Of a stretch of DNA of 64,000 nucleotides, positions 22,506 through 34,765 are shown piece after piece. The stretch comes from Cephalopachus bancanus (lineage: Eukaryota > Chordata > Mammalia > Primates > Tarsiidae), in contig JAPVLO010000133.1 in assembly GCA_027257055.1 (NCBI GenBank), positions 5,332,001 through 5,396,000 on the forward strand. Direction: 5' to 3'. The notes under the pieces are model-generated. The model was not told where the DNA came from and made no database searches. It was given only the letters and a program-made list of their open reading frames with translations. Made by a program: the position numbers and the translations under genes. Every line of letters starts with the position of its first letter. The stretch's first letter is position 1.

Positions 22506-23150
22506 CAACAGTGCTTTTCTCACCTAACCTTTAACATTTTAACCATCTTTTCAAATATCTGAAAGCATCTAAAAATTCCTTTAATATTGTCATTAACTTC
22601 CGATAAGCAGACCCAGTTTTGTCTTCTAAGTTGATCACAAGCTCCTAGTTGCCTTTCAATATTTATCAAGTACTTAGTAAAGATTAGGCTTCATAAAACA
22701 TGAACTCATAACAGAATAACTGATATTTAGGAGTTCATTTTCTGTAACAGAGGTCATATTCACATAGGTACAAACGTCATACAAAAATCATGAGTGTAAT
22801 TTTGTTTGGATTTTCTCTTGCTGGTTTAAGAAAAAATGGAAGTTACTATCCTGAGTTCTAATATCTATGATTTTTCTGCATTCTCAGTATGAGTACCTAC
22901 AGGACGTGTCTTTACATTAAGGACCCATGCTGCTGGAAGATTCCTACGTTACTGAAACTGTCTTGAACAATCTGAGGAGCACAGGGAAACACAGCTAATG
23001 TATAGGCAGGTGGCTTCCTAGGCTGGCTGGCACCCCAGGGCACTGATGTCTTCACTGAGCTCCTGGGATTGTTGGAGCCAGACGTGAGCAGTTTACTCGG
23101 AGTAAGAGATAGGCGTCTTCTTGAAAGCCTGCCAGGCCTCTCTGAGGTCA
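22506..23150. other. No recognisable gene or repeat
   Basis: AT-rich to mixed unique sequence. Confidence 0.4.
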
Positions 23151-23154
23151 TCTC

Positions 23155-23600
23155 GTGAAATTTTCCCTCACGCTCACCCCACAGCCACACTGGGTTCCTT
23201 CCTGCTCCTCTCACACCCCAGCTTTGCTCCAACATTCCTGCTGTGCCTGCTGACTTTTCTCTGCCCTGAATGCTTTTCCCCCAGAGTCCACTTGGCTACC
23301 AACCTTCCCTCCCTGTGTCTTGCTCAAATGTCCCTCCTCCTTCATGTCCTACCCTGATTGTGTTAAGTAAACCATCTGGCCTGATTCTGCACCTGCATCT
23401 TTCTCAACCTGCTGCCCCCACCCTCCCGCCCAGTGCTTCCCACCTCTTGGGTTCTTCTATTGCTCCTCACCCTAGAATGTCAGCCTCGCCAGAATAGGTC
23501 TCATCTCTGTTTTGCTCACTGAGGTACCCCACCCCAGACTAGTAGTTGGCAGACAGTCATCATCCACAACACCTTGCAGGATGAAGAAATGAGTTCACCT
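23155..23600 (+). mobile_element. L2 3' portion
   Basis: cagccacactgggttccttc, ccaacattcctgctgtgcc, tgaatgcttttcccccag, tgctcaaatgtccctcctcc and the terminal ctagaatgtcagcctcgcc follow the order of the L2 distal ORF2 and 3' UTR. Confidence 0.7.
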
Positions 23601-25190
23601 GTAGACCAGGCTCTTGAATACACTGCTTTTTCCTTCATGGTTTAACCTATTCTCAAGTTGAGATCAGCTGGGAGGTTCTGCAAGCATGTCTGAGAGGTTG
23701 AACTCTCCCAACCTGTTGGTTGGGCTTGCCCTTTGAGGGATCCTGTCTCTGGAATTTATTCCTCCGGGCAGGTTGCCAGAGCCTGAATTTGTAGTCTTTG
23801 GGCTATGGTGCAAGATTTAGGCTTTTTGTTTTGTTTTGGTTTTGAGGGGCGTGTTTCAATTTTGGCTGACTTTATTGTTTTGTCTGGGGCTTTATTCTTG
23901 TGTTGAGTTTTATTAGTCTGGGTTGATCAAGCAATTTAGCAACTATTCATCACAGAGCTATGGAATAGTGGAAATTAGAGCTGGGAACGACCTCATGGTG
24001 GATCCAGGCCGTCCCCCACCAGGCCGTCCCCTGCCATTGTGTCTTGCTCCCCACAATACAGCATTTATGTTTAGTTCAATGAGGTTTTAAATATCCTCAG
24101 AAAGTCCTTCGGGCACCCCCTCAACTAACCTAATACTCCTAACAGTTAATAAGAATTCCCAATGTTTTGTCTCAACTTTCCCTTTCTTGCTTCCATTTCA
24201 TTTCTATTCAGTCCAAGGTAGCAAGCCCTTTCTCTTTGGGGATTTTCTACTTTTTAGAGAGGTGAGGACGTTTCTGCTCTGTTGGTTCTTTAACTATCCG
24301 TGTGTTCCCACTTTCATCTTTCTACATCCTCTTTGATTAATTTTGTTTTGGTTATTGAATTCCCCCCAACTCTTCACCTTGATTGGCAGTGTTCGTAGTC
24401 TCACTAGTCACCCATTGAGCAACTGTAAAACAGTGCTTCTCCTTCTGAAACCTTAAGACAAAGCACCGCCATCTGCCATCTGGAGTTGCCAATGTATCCA
24501 ATTTGCTGCCATAGTCAACCTAAGGTGTTTTTATCTTATTCATCAGAATATTAAATAAGTTCTGTGCAATACTGTTCACTTGACTTTATAGTTTTCATGG
24601 TAATTGTGTAATAGCAGACATCTCACTTAAGCTTTTTGCACCTTTGTTTTTATATCTGCAAAAGAGAACAACATCTACTTCAACCTCCTTCCCTGTAATC
24701 TTATAAAAATAAATATGTTGTTTTAGGGCTAGAAAGAGATCTTTCTGAGATTAAAAAACACCTCACTTCCCAGCTTTCAGACAGATATAAAGATAAATTA
24801 TTCTCAATACTATGAAGTTCAAATGACACTCTTTACTGGCTTTCAGTAATTTATTATAAATCAATGCATCCCTATTTGTAGTAAAGGGCAAACTTTAAAA
24901 ATTCCAAAATGCCACAGACTGATTTTTATAAAATACCAAATCACAGGGTTGATAAAATGGCAATGTAAAATCACTCAGAGTTTCAAAGTGTTTAGACTTA
25001 CTTTCTCTAGCTGTCTTAGATGGGCTGTGGTCCATGAACCCCACTTTGAGCAGCCCTGTGCTAGACAGTTATATTTCTCACCTTCAGTTTAGATAGATCT
25101 CTTTCTTCTGATGATTACCATTAGACTTGCTTTTCCTTTTCAATTTGTGCTGTACTTTAATTCAAAATCAACTTTAAAAAAACAGAATAC
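23601..25190. other. Unique intergenic sequence, no gene seen
   Basis: 1.6 kb with no repeat I recognise and no convincing open frame. Confidence 0.45.
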
Positions 25191-25194
25191 GATG

Positions 25195-25280
25195 ACCACT
25201 TGTATACCTAATACTTGTGTAATACTTGTGTGGAGTTGTACCCCACACCTTTAAAATACAAAATAAATAAATAAATTAAT
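25195..25280 (+). mobile_element. Short L1 3' tip
   Basis: gtatacctaatacttgtgt then gttgtaccccacacc and an A/T-rich tail resemble the last bases of the L1 3' UTR seen at 2340-2400, with a small internal duplication (taatacttgtg twice). Confidence 0.45.
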
Positions 25281-25421
25281 AACATAAACTAGCCAATTGA
25301 TCATTTCCCGCCAAAACATTTGGATACATGTTTCTCATTTATTTATCTTCATCTTTTTTCAAAGTGTAGCAACTCCTAATTTATCTTATAAAGTCAAATC
25401 TGAATTTAAAAAATAAAAGAA

Positions 25422-25715
25422 GCTGGGCTCGGTGGCTCAGTCTGTAATCCCGCGCCTTGGGAGTGAATCCCGCGCCTGAGGTGAGTGAATTGCCCTGAAC
25501 CCGTGTGTTCAAGACCCGTCTGGGCAACTTGGTGAGACCTCATCTTTACAACAAATCAAAAAATTAGCTGGGTGTGGTAGCATGAGCCTGTAGTTGCAGC
25601 TACTTGGAAGGCTGAGGCGGAAGGATCGCTGGAGCCCAGCAGGTCGAGGCTGCGGTGGCCAGGAGCGGCCACTGCACTCTGGTCTGGGCGACAAAGTGAG
25701 ACTCCAAATCCAAAT
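25422..25715 (+). mobile_element. Dimeric Alu with a rearranged left arm
   Basis: gctgggctcggtggctcag at the start. gtgaatcccgcgcctgag repeats part of the left arm just after cgcgccttgggag, a local duplication. It has the GTGGCC..GGCCAC hairpin with one change (ccaggagcgg). Confidence 0.93.
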
Positions 25716-25733
25716 AAATAAATAAATAAATGA

Positions 25734-25797
<64 letters not shown>

Positions 25798-25805
25798 AAA
25801 GAAAA
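25716..25805. repeat. (AAAT)n then (GAAA)n microsatellite from an Alu tail
   Basis: Four AAAT units lead into about 16 GAAA units, ending at gaaaagaaaaaatag. Confidence 0.95.
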
Positions 25806-26576
25806 AATAGATTCCTAGAGCTTACACCAGGACCCTGAATACAGAATGATCTCTTGGTCACACTTCTTCTCACAATGTCACTAGTCTCTGGCAACTTAAA
25901 ATCAGGGCTAGACTGAGAATGAATAGAAACCTACCAGTCCTAAGGAAAGCAAACTCACCCAGCACTAACTTCACCCTACCTGGCAATCTGCCATCAATCT
26001 GTACTTTTTGAATTTAAGACACAGGTGATATGTCAGAAATAACTGGAGTGGCTATTATATAAGCTGGTTATGAGATGCCACGTGCTTCCAACTGGCATCT
26101 TTTATCGTTCAGGTACAAGAAAAATGTTGAGTTTTAGCACTTTTTTCTGGAATAGGCTTCTCTTATTTTTAGTGAGATTTAATTACTTTGAGAGGGGATT
26201 AAATAACAGCATGCTAAAATTTCATTTTCCAGGGAATTAAAAAAAGGTTTATTGGAAAACATGAAATGTGAGGAAATATTAAATACAGTAAACTGAACAA
26301 ATGTAACACATAAGTTACACATGGGGCTTTTTATGATCTAAAAATTTATTCCAAGAAAAGGAAAAATTGAAATTTGAAGACTTATAAGCTTGTTTCAAGA
26401 AACAGTAAAAATAAGTCCCAGCTGGTGTAAGAACATGGAAAGTCCCAATTCATGGTCAACGTGCAATGTGGTACCAGAGTAAATAATAGCACAGGATGGG
26501 TGAGGTGTTGACAGAGAAACTGTAAATGCAGAACATTTTACACTGCTTTTGTAAAGGGATTTTTATACAAGTAAAA

Positions 26577-26580
<4 letters not shown>
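25806..26580. other. No recognisable gene or repeat
   Basis: AT-rich unique sequence. Confidence 0.4.

Positions 26581-26582
<2 letters not shown>

Positions 26583-26627
<45 letters not shown>
26583..26627. repeat. (TG)n microsatellite
   Basis: About 22 TG units. Confidence 0.96.
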
Positions 26628-26629
26628 CA

Positions 26630-27440
26630 ATGACTGAGAAAGTGTAGTGAAACAATATATCAGATGAAGTTTTTCTATGCACAATTTTCTAAGAGCATGC
26701 ACATGGCCAATGTGGATTAATCACTAATGAATTTAATAAATTGAACAGATTATTAGCTCCTAAAGCTAGTTATTTTGTTTTTTAAATGTTTCAATCTGCC
26801 AGATGTTTCATAAAAATAGTTTTTATTATTTAAAATGATTTATGAAGCTAGAATGCACAACTTTTATTTCTGTGTTAAAATGTAAGTGTTAAAAACCGTT
26901 AACAGACAAACAGAATTTACAGTTCAGTTAGCAGTCACTGAATGTGAAAAGAGTTCTTAAAACGCTCCTCTTCGAGCCATTCTCGTTCCCATAGAAACCA
27001 ATGTGAGATCCTGGAAAACAAGGTAAGTTCTAAAATAATCACCATTATAAATACCCATTATATAAATGTAAATACAGGCAATTGAAATGATTTAGATGAT
27101 TTTGAAATTGCATATCATTTCCCAAACCATAATGATTCCTTCAGAGTGGTTCTTGTCTGTCATATAAATACAGCATTTACAAAATTTTAAAAATTCTTAT
27201 GATTTACTTGTGAGACCACAGTCACCTTTTCAAACAAGTCTTGGGCATGCAAATATCGATTTTTGAACAGGTATTTTGGTGCAAGATGAGTCTTTTTTGG
27301 CTGGGCTTTTATTTTGTGGCAGATTAAGTACTTATTATTAGCATTTGGTTTTTATATAATGTTTCTTTATTCAGCACTAATTGTTCTACAATGAGATCCA
27401 GATATTCAGAGAGTTGTTTTATAATTATTTTTCACTTTTT
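26630..27440 (+). promoter_or_regulatory. Repeat-poor island with an X-box-like site and a perfect splice donor
   Basis: No interspersed repeat is recognised. GTTCCCATAGAAAC (26985-26998) is close to the RFX X-box. 25 bp further, CAAG|GTAAGT (GT at 27023) matches the 5' splice-site consensus exactly, on the same strand as SEM1 and 8.1 kb upstream of it. It may be a non-coding exon, an enhancer, or chance. Confidence 0.3.
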
Positions 27441-27839
27441 TCTATTTGTTCAAGTATTTTATCATGATAAAAGAGCCAAAAAGATTCTCCTATTTGCAAT
27501 TGCGATTTTCCCCAAAGTCCAGAATCAACCACTGGATACAAAGTACTCATAATATCAATGAGAATGTGAGTATGAGTTGTTTATACACACATACACACAC
27601 ACATGCGCACGCCCTCCCCCCTTATAAGAAGAGCAAAGGCTCCAAGCTGAAGGAGCAAGAACACAGAGAAAAGTTCTAACAGTGAAAAGCAAGCATTTGT
27701 ATCTAGTATGGTTAAAGGAACTGCAACATGTTATACACTAGTCACACAGGATTGTTAGAAGGATCAACTTTCAGAAACTTGCATTTTTTTTTTAATATTG
27801 ATCTCATGCAAACCTTTGTTTTTTACGTATATATTTATT

Positions 27840-27993
27840 TTTGAAATGGGGTTTCTCTCTCTCGCCCGGGCTGGAGTGCAGTGATGTGATCATGGCTCAC
27901 TGCAACCTCAAACTCCCAGGCTCATGAGATCTTCCCATCTCCGCCTCTTGAGTAGCTGGGATTACAGACACAAGCCACCACACTCAGCCAAGT
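27840..27993 (-). mobile_element. Alu monomer or deleted Alu, antisense
   Basis: tgaaatggggtttctctct, ggctggagtgcagtgatgtg and gagtagctgggattacagac to ccaccacactcagcc. Only about 150 bp is present. Confidence 0.8.
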
Positions 27994-28257
27994 TTTCCAT
28001 TTTTAAATGGGAGTGTTTATTCTAATTATGCTGTACAGTTTTATAGTTGTACATTGGATTAGTTTAGAGGGCAGATAACTTGCTTTTTCAGCTCAATTTT
28101 CAGGAACAGAAAGTCACATTTTGACATTTTAAAAATAAAATTAAAAATAAAAAAAGGTCACATTTTGACATGGTGGACAGTCAGAATCCTGAATTTTGTC
28201 TTACTTGCCAAGAAAGCAACAGTGTTCTATGTTGGAAAGGAAGAGTGAAATAGATGT

Positions 28258-28570
28258 ACAGTTTGAGCACCCTTAATTCAAAAACCCAAAATGTAAAATG
28301 CCCCAAATCCAAAACTTTTGAGCACTGACAAGATGCAACAAGTGAAAAATTCCACACCTGACATCATTTGATGAATCACATATATATTTTTTAAATTATT
28401 TAAAATGCCTTCAGACTATGTGAATAAGGTGTATATGAGACATAAATAAATTTTGTGCTTAGATTTGGGTCCCATCACCAAAATATATCATTATTCATAT
28501 GCAAATATTCCAAATCCCAAAAAAGCTGAAACACTTTTGTAAGCATCTTGAGTAAGAGACACTTAACCTT
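28258..28570. mobile_element. Ancient palindromic DNA transposon (MER type)
   Basis: The left end tgagcacccttaattcaaaaacccaaaatg and the right end ccaaatcccaaaaaagctgaaacact...cttgagtaagagacac are degraded inverted repeats. A related end sits at 41575-41700. I do not assign the family name. Confidence 0.55.
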
Positions 28571-28689
28571 TGTTTTAACAAACAAGTTGAGATGTAGGGA
28601 GACTGGTTATATACTCACTGATCTAGTTTTTCTTGGCCACACATTACTTTGGGATCATGTGACTGCCTATTTAATAATGGAAAGTTGGG

Positions 28690-28915
28690 AGAACCCAAGA
28701 AATGCTAGCAGCCACTGTTAGAAGCTTGAAGAGGCAAAGTTCCCTAAAAACCTACCGATACATCATAACACTTACTGCCGAGACACTGACTAGAGCCCAG
28801 TAAGACTGATTCTGGACTTCTGACCTCCAAAATTGTGAAATAATGAATTTCTGTTGTTTTAAGTCACCAACTTTGTGATAATTTGCTGTAGCAGCCAGAA
28901 GAAATTAATACAACC
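28690..28915 (+). mobile_element. MLT1-type LTR, 3' part
   Basis: gattctggacttctgacctcc, aaattgtgaaataatgaatttctgttg and tttgctgtagcagccagaag match the 3' end of MLT1 LTRs, including the degraded poly(A)-signal region. LTR only. Confidence 0.75.
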
Positions 28916-29034
28916 ACCATATCAGGTTAGTATGTATCATCTTCTAACTTCCAATAAAGTTCAGACTCGAAAAAAAAAAAAATGTTTTGCAGGCAAGAGG
29001 CCTCATTGTCTAGACTTAAACTCTTGCTTTTAAA

Positions 29035-29195
29035 TGTGTGGTTTCCAAACCAGCCACATCAACATCACCTAGGAACTTGTGAAAAATGTAGAATCTCTGA
29101 ACTTACATAGACTGACTGAATTAGAAACTAAATTTTAACAAGATTGTCAGAGATGTGAATACCTATTAAAGTTTAGAAGCATAGCCAGTCCCAAA
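29035..29195 (+). mobile_element. MER5-like MITE remnant
   Basis: tggtttccaaaccagccacatcaacatcacctaggaacttgtg follows the MER5 left part. The right end is lost. Confidence 0.5.
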
Positions 29196-29257
29196 TATTT
29201 GCTCCAGAAAAATTGTAGAAGTTTTTATTCTAGATCGATTAATGAAAACTCACAGAA

Positions 29258-29365
29258 ATCACTAGAATGTAAACTCTATGAGAGAAAATACTATGTCTGT
29301 ATGTGGCATCTGCACAGTGTATAGTTCAGAGCAGAATCCATAAACAATATTAAATAATTTTGAGA
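29258..29365 (+). mobile_element. L2 3' end fragment
   Basis: tagaatgtaaactctatgagag then gcacagtgtatagttcagagcag is the degraded L2 3' terminal sequence. Confidence 0.5.
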
Positions 29366-29479
29366 AAAAGAGGATTAAAAAATCCTTTATTTCAAGACTG
29401 ATATATATTCAAGTTTTATGTTGGTTTTTTTAAAAAAATTCTTACTTTTATTTGTAACTGCTTCTCCCCCTGTAAACCA

Positions 29480-30645
29480 TGCCATAAAACACACACACAA
29501 ATAAACTCAAAATGGAATAAAGACTTAAACATAACCCTGGCACTGTAAAACTTCTAGAAGAAAAGTTTTATAGGGAAAATGCTTCCTGACATTGGTCTAG
29601 GCAAGGATTTCTTGGATATGACCCCAAAAGCAACAAAAGCAAAAATAGACAAGTGGGACTACATCAAACTCAAAAGTTTTTGTGCAGTAAAGGAAACAAT
29701 CAACAGAATGAAGAAATGGAAGAACATATTTGCAAGCCATGTATCTGATAAGGTGTTGATATCTTTATCACATAAGGAACATCTACAGCTCAATAGCAAA
29801 GATAACAACAACAACAACCAAGTATCCCAATATAAAAATGGGCAAATGAATTAAATAGACGTTTCTCCAAAGAAGCCATACAAATGGCTAATAGGTATAT
29901 GAAAAGATTCTCAACATCACTAATCATCAGGAAAACGTAAATCAATCACAATGAGATACTGTATTATCTCACACCTGTTAGAATGGCTATTATAAAAAAA
30001 AGATCAGTGTTGGTGAGGATGTGGATAAATGGTGCAGCCTCTATGGAAAACAGTATGGAAGTTTCTTATAAGTAAAAAATAGAACTACCACATGATCCCA
30101 TTATCCCACTTCTGGGTATATATCCAAAGGAATTGAAATTAGGATCTTGAAGAAATATCTGTAATCCCAAACTCATTACAGCACTACGTGCAGTAGCCAA
30201 CATATAGAAACAATCTATGTGCATATCAACTGATGAATGGATAAAGAAAATATGGCATATACATACAACAGGATATTATTCAGCCTTTAAAAAAATCTGC
30301 CATATGCAACAACACAAATGAATCTGAAGGACATTATACACTAAGTGAAATAAGCCAGTCACAGAAGGACAAATCTACATTATAGGTTCCACTTACAGGA
30401 GGTATCTAAAATAGTCAAACTCATAGAAACAGAGAATAGAATGGTGATTGCCAGGGACTGGGGAGAGGGAGACATGAGCTGCTGTTCAGTGGGTATCAAG
30501 TTTCAGTTATACAAAATTAATACATTCTAAAGAACTTCTGTGCAACATCATGCCTATAGTTAACAACACTGTATTGTGTACTTAAAATTTGTTAAGAGAG
30601 TAGATCTCATGTTGTCTTCTTACCACAACAATAATAATAAACCCC
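29480..30645 (+). mobile_element. L1 late ORF2 and 3' UTR
   Basis: A frame at 29579-29854 reads MLPDIGLGKDFLDMTPKATK, an L1 ORF2 C-terminal stretch. Further ORF2 landmarks (gatgaatggataaagaaaat near 30230) are followed by a 3' UTR ending acaataataataa. Frames are interrupted, so the copy is old. Confidence 0.88.
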
Positions 30646-32229
30646 AATATGTATCACAGTAGGGTTTAGAGTTTGCTGCAAGTATCCTGGGTCTGCCTGC
30701 ATAACTATAGTCCACTTTTCTTAAAGATGCTTTAAGATCTGTTTCTGGGAAATGTGAGTACATTTTACAGATCCAGAAAGGATGAACATTTGAATAGAGA
30801 GGTATGGATGTATATAAAATAAGACATTTTCTATAAAAGATATTCCAATCTCTGCTTCCTAACATCCTACCCTTTATATGATTCCCCTTCTTCCTTCCCA
30901 TTGCTGCAAATTGCATGTGGCTTTGTTTGCCCAACCCTTTACAATTTCAATTCTATCCTCATAGTTATATTTGAATTTATCACAAATATATGTAGAATTT
31001 TAATGATGGTGTCAATAGCTGCTGAAATGCTGGGGCCTGGTGGGGAAAGGAGGTTCCTAAAAGTGTGCTGTAGACCAGCTCCAAGGATTTAATCTCATCC
31101 AGGATCTGCTCTTTGGAGACTCAGCAAGGAACTATTATAGCAAATGGTTGTGTTCTGAAGGTTAGAGAAGGCAAATAAAAAGAGAGCTACAGGACCCAGC
31201 ACAGCAGATGTTCAGTGCACTTGATGATGAGCATGGAGGTTCCTGGAAACAGTCAATTTCTCTTCTAACTTTGAGGAGGTATGTACATTATTAGGAGGTG
31301 GGAATCAGCATTATCTTCCTTTCTACTCCAACTACCACGACTTACTGTGTATTCTCCATATGCCAGGTACCCTTCAGAGTATTTTACATGCAGTAGCTAA
31401 TTTAATTTTCACAACAACCTTATGAGAAAGGCAATTTTACTATTTTCACTGCCAAGATGGGAAAACTGAAAAAGGGAAGTTTGCTAGAGACACATGGCCA
31501 ATAAACAGTAGAGCCCGAGTTTAAGTTCAGGAAGGGTGATGCTGGAGTCGAAGTTTTTCACATGTTCTGAAAGGACATCATAGGAATTGAGGTATAGGGT
31601 CAGCTTCCTCAACTCTCCATGGCTAACTAGCTCTGACCTTCTGAAGTCCAGGTGAAGATGCCTTTGAAACCAGTCCTTCCTCCAGACATTGGCCATTTAA
31701 CAGCCTCTTACCTCTCTCCCTGGATAGACACAGACAGAGCAAAGGCCACCTGTTATGGTCCATTCTGCCTAGTTACTAAATGGTCACTCCATAGCAAATT
31801 TTAGGATTCAGTGTTTGTGATATAATTAATATCATGGGCATCCCTAATGGAACTTTTAGGAACAAAAAGATTTGAGATGAATGAAATAATCCACTATAAA
31901 ATATACTACTACCTTGATTTCCTACCTGTGAAGTTAAAACTATTCCATCAATGTCAGATACGATATTATGTGTAAGTGAAGGCACAGTTTTGACTACAAA
32001 TGTTTCTCTTGCGATTGTTGAGCATTACCTAGTCATAGAGAGTTAAGTTAATCCTAGGGTTCTATTTCTTTATGCCATTCTACCTCTCTACTCTTGACAT
32101 TTCTGCCCACATTTATATAGATGGGTTTTCATTTTTGGTCATTTTCCTACATTTATGTGTGTAATGTAAAAAGAAATGATTCTGAGGGTTCTTGTGTCAA
32201 CTGTCTACCTCTCTGCACATTGGAATAAT
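30646..32229. other. Mostly unique sequence apart from the MIR at 31320
   Basis: No open frame or other repeat recognised. Confidence 0.4.
31320..31560 (+). mobile_element. MIR
   Basis: catatgccaggtacccttcag, taatttaattttcacaacaacc, gatgggaaaactgaaaaagg and cagtagagcccgagtttaag follow the MIR order. Confidence 0.7.
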
Positions 32230-32242
32230 TTGTTTCCTATTC

Positions 32243-32533
32243 TTTTTTTTTTTTGAGTTGGGGTCTCACTCAGTCACCCAGACTAGAGTGCAGTGGCCAC
32301 TCCCGTCCACCGCAGCCTTGACCTGCTGGGCTCCGGCGATCCTTCCACTTCAGCCTTCCAAGTAGCTGGAAATACAGGCACGCACTACCACGCCCGGCTA
32401 ATTTTTTTGATTTATTGTAGAGATGAGGTCTTGCCAAGTTGCCCAGGCAGGTCTCGAGCCCACGGGCTCAGGCAATTCACTCACCTCGATCTCCCAAAGC
32501 ATGGGATTATAGGCTGAGCCACCGAGCTCAGCC
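32243..32533 (-). mobile_element. Dimeric Alu, antisense, with TSD
   Basis: T-run, then gagttggggtctcactcag to gctgagccaccgagctcag. Flanked by tgtttcctattcttt at about 32231 and at 32534-32548. Confidence 0.95.
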
Positions 32534-32559
32534 TGTTTCCTATTCTTTAAGAAAGCCCT

Positions 32560-32760
32560 TGGCACAGAATAGCTCTACCACATCTTAGCATATGACCTTG
32601 GCCACATTACCAATCTCTCTGTGTCAAGGTTCCTCAAGAGTAAAATGGGTTTAAATTGAATTCACTTTAGTAGGGCTGTTGTAAAGAGAGTTAAATGTAT
32701 AAACACATAAAATAGATTTGGCTCAGTGCCTGAAACAAAGTAAACATGAAATACATATGA
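32560..32760 (-). mobile_element. MIR, antisense
   Basis: gaccttggccacattaccaatctctctgtg, aagagtaaaatgggtttaaat and gctcagtgcctgaaacaaag match antisense MIR. Confidence 0.6.
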
Positions 32761-32899
32761 TTATTATATTAATTTTATAATAATTGGGGAGGGACTGAAT
32801 TCCTCATAAAGTATCACCAAGATATCAAGAAAACACATTTATAGACTTTTAGGGTTGATGGAAGAATCTGAGGTCATTTTAAATATAAGTCCCTTATTT

Positions 32900-33095
32900 A
32901 GTAATAAATAGCTGACATGTAGTGATCACTTAATACATGCCTGGCCTTGAGCTACACACATTATATACATATAACTTAATCTTAACTATAACTCTGCAAA
33001 TAATCAAAATGTATTACAGAGAAATTAAGTGATTTGTCTAAACCCACCTTTAAAAAGAACTGAGCTTAGATTTATAAACTAGTCCATCAATACAT
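32900..33095 (+). mobile_element. MIR, diverged
   Basis: gcctggccttgagctacacacattatatacat, then aactataactctgcaaat and gagaaattaagtgatttgtct. Confidence 0.5.
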
Positions 33096-33315
33096 ATTCT
33101 TATGAGTTTAACTAAGCAATAATGCCTCTCACACTTTAATATCTATCATTCACAAAGTTTTTCCGTATGCTATGATCACTGAAATGAGATGTTATTCATT
33201 GTGCCATGTGCTACAACAATTGAAAAGAGAAGTGATTTCAGTTCCAGCATTCTGAATTTCATGTATTGGTACAATTGAAAAAAGAAGGCGGTGGAACTTA
33301 ACATAATACTGTCAA

Positions 33316-33606
33316 TTTTTTTTTTTTTTTTGAGTTGGAGTCTCACTCTGTCACCCAGACTGGAGTGCAGTGGCTGCTGCCGGCCACCGCAGACTCGACC
33401 TGCTGGGCTCCGGCGATCCTTCCATCTCAGCCTTCCAAGTAGCCGGAATTACAGGCATGTGCTACCACGCCCGGCTGATTTTTTGATTTATTGTAGAGAT
33501 GAGGTCTCGCTGCCCAGGCGGGTCTCGAACCTGTGGGCTCAGGCAATCCACTCACCTCAGCCTCCCAAAGGCGCGGGATTACAGGCTGAGCCACCGAGCC
33601 TGGCTA
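33316..33606 (-). mobile_element. Dimeric Alu, antisense, young type
   Basis: T-run, then gagttggagtctcactctg to gctgagccaccgagcctggc. It carries the shortened ctcgctgcccagg joint. The tgtcaattttt flanks (33310 and about 33611) are a likely target duplication. Confidence 0.95.
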
Positions 33607-33814
33607 TTAGTGTCAATTTTTAAAATCAAAATTCTTCTTTGAATGAATACAGTTTTAGGGGGAAAATTCACCATACTGCTGCCGACATTTTCTTTTGCTA
33701 AGGATTGATATAAACTTCATCATACATCAGATGAACTAAACATCATCAGATGTCTAAAAACTAGAATTTGGGTTTCCTGACTCTGAAAACATCTTTTGGT
33801 TTTTTGCATTCTTT

Positions 33815-34100
33815 AAAAAAATTAACTGACAAATAAAAATTATATACAATTCGGTGCACATGATGTCTTGAAATACCTACACATTGTATTGCGACTAAAT
33901 CAAGCTAATGAAAACATGCATTATGTTACATACCTATCTTTTTTGCAGTGAGATAACAGTATTTTTAGTAGTCTATACAAATCAAGGTAGTATTGTAAGG
34001 GTCATGTTACTTTTTTAAAAAATTGCATCTAGCCAAATTTTTTCTCTATTTAGTTGCTCCACTCTCTGTACTCCCATTCACTCTGTTCATTTCTCATATA
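33815..34100 (-). mobile_element. L1 3' UTR, antisense
   Basis: aactgacaaataaaaattatatac, gatgtcttgaaatacctacac and gactaaatcaagctaatgaaaac match the antisense end of L1MA/MB-type elements. Confidence 0.65.
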
Positions 34101-34179
34101 ATTTTATTTTAAGATGGAGATTCAAATGGATTACCATGTCTAATTGTGATTTATCTATTTACACGACTCTGAGTGGAAA

Positions 34180-34265
34180 ATGAACTCTGAGGAAAAGGAC
34201 CTTGTATACACACGTTTAATGCACAGAGTCTGGTAGACAGTATGAACCAAAGTTGTTGAATGGAG
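34180..34265 (+). mobile_element. L2 3' end fragment
   Basis: actctgaggaaaaggaccttg, gcacagagtctggtagacag, then gttgttgaatgg. Confidence 0.45.
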
Positions 34266-34599
34266 GAACGTGATGTAAATATATGAATACATGTGTGTGA
34301 ACATTTACAATAACACTCAATTTACATATATTCCATAATATTCATCCATAATATTACATATCCATATATATTACACATAGAGCTTCATATAAGCCATTAC
34401 TATATTCAAAAATGATGTTCAAATGCTATCCAAAAAATACTCTAGATGACTATTTTGAACACCACAAAATGTTACACACATTCACTTCTATATAGTATTA
34501 TTTTATAATAACCTGTAAGCTAGAGGTACTACACACACTCTCTTTCTCTGACAGGCTATTTACCACCAAGTCATGGCAAGAAACATCTGCATCGTGGGA

Positions 34600-34765
34600 A
34601 CGTTGGAGACCTGAGCCAGGAGGGGACACCTGCACTGGCCGACGCAGCACTGCCTGAGCGGCTGACGGTCCCCTTTGGGCCCGCCTTGCTGGGATGCGCG
34701 GGCAATGCTGGGAGCCGCTGAGGGCAGGAGTGATGCGCTCTCTTGGGTGTCGGTGTCCGTCCTTT
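34600..34765. promoter_or_regulatory. Small separate GC/CpG-rich patch upstream of the SEM1 promoter
   Basis: About 165 bp with clear CpG enrichment (for example gatgcgcgggcaatgctgggagccgctg), separated from the main island by about 190 bp of AT-rich sequence. It could be an upstream promoter segment, the start of a divergent transcript, or GC-rich repeat remains. A minus-strand reading frame through it is not convincing as protein. Confidence 0.4.

Noticed and set aside
29579..29854. 91-codon open frame that looks coding
   Set aside because: It is the decayed end of L1 ORF2; flanking ORF2 and 3' UTR sequence continues on both sides.
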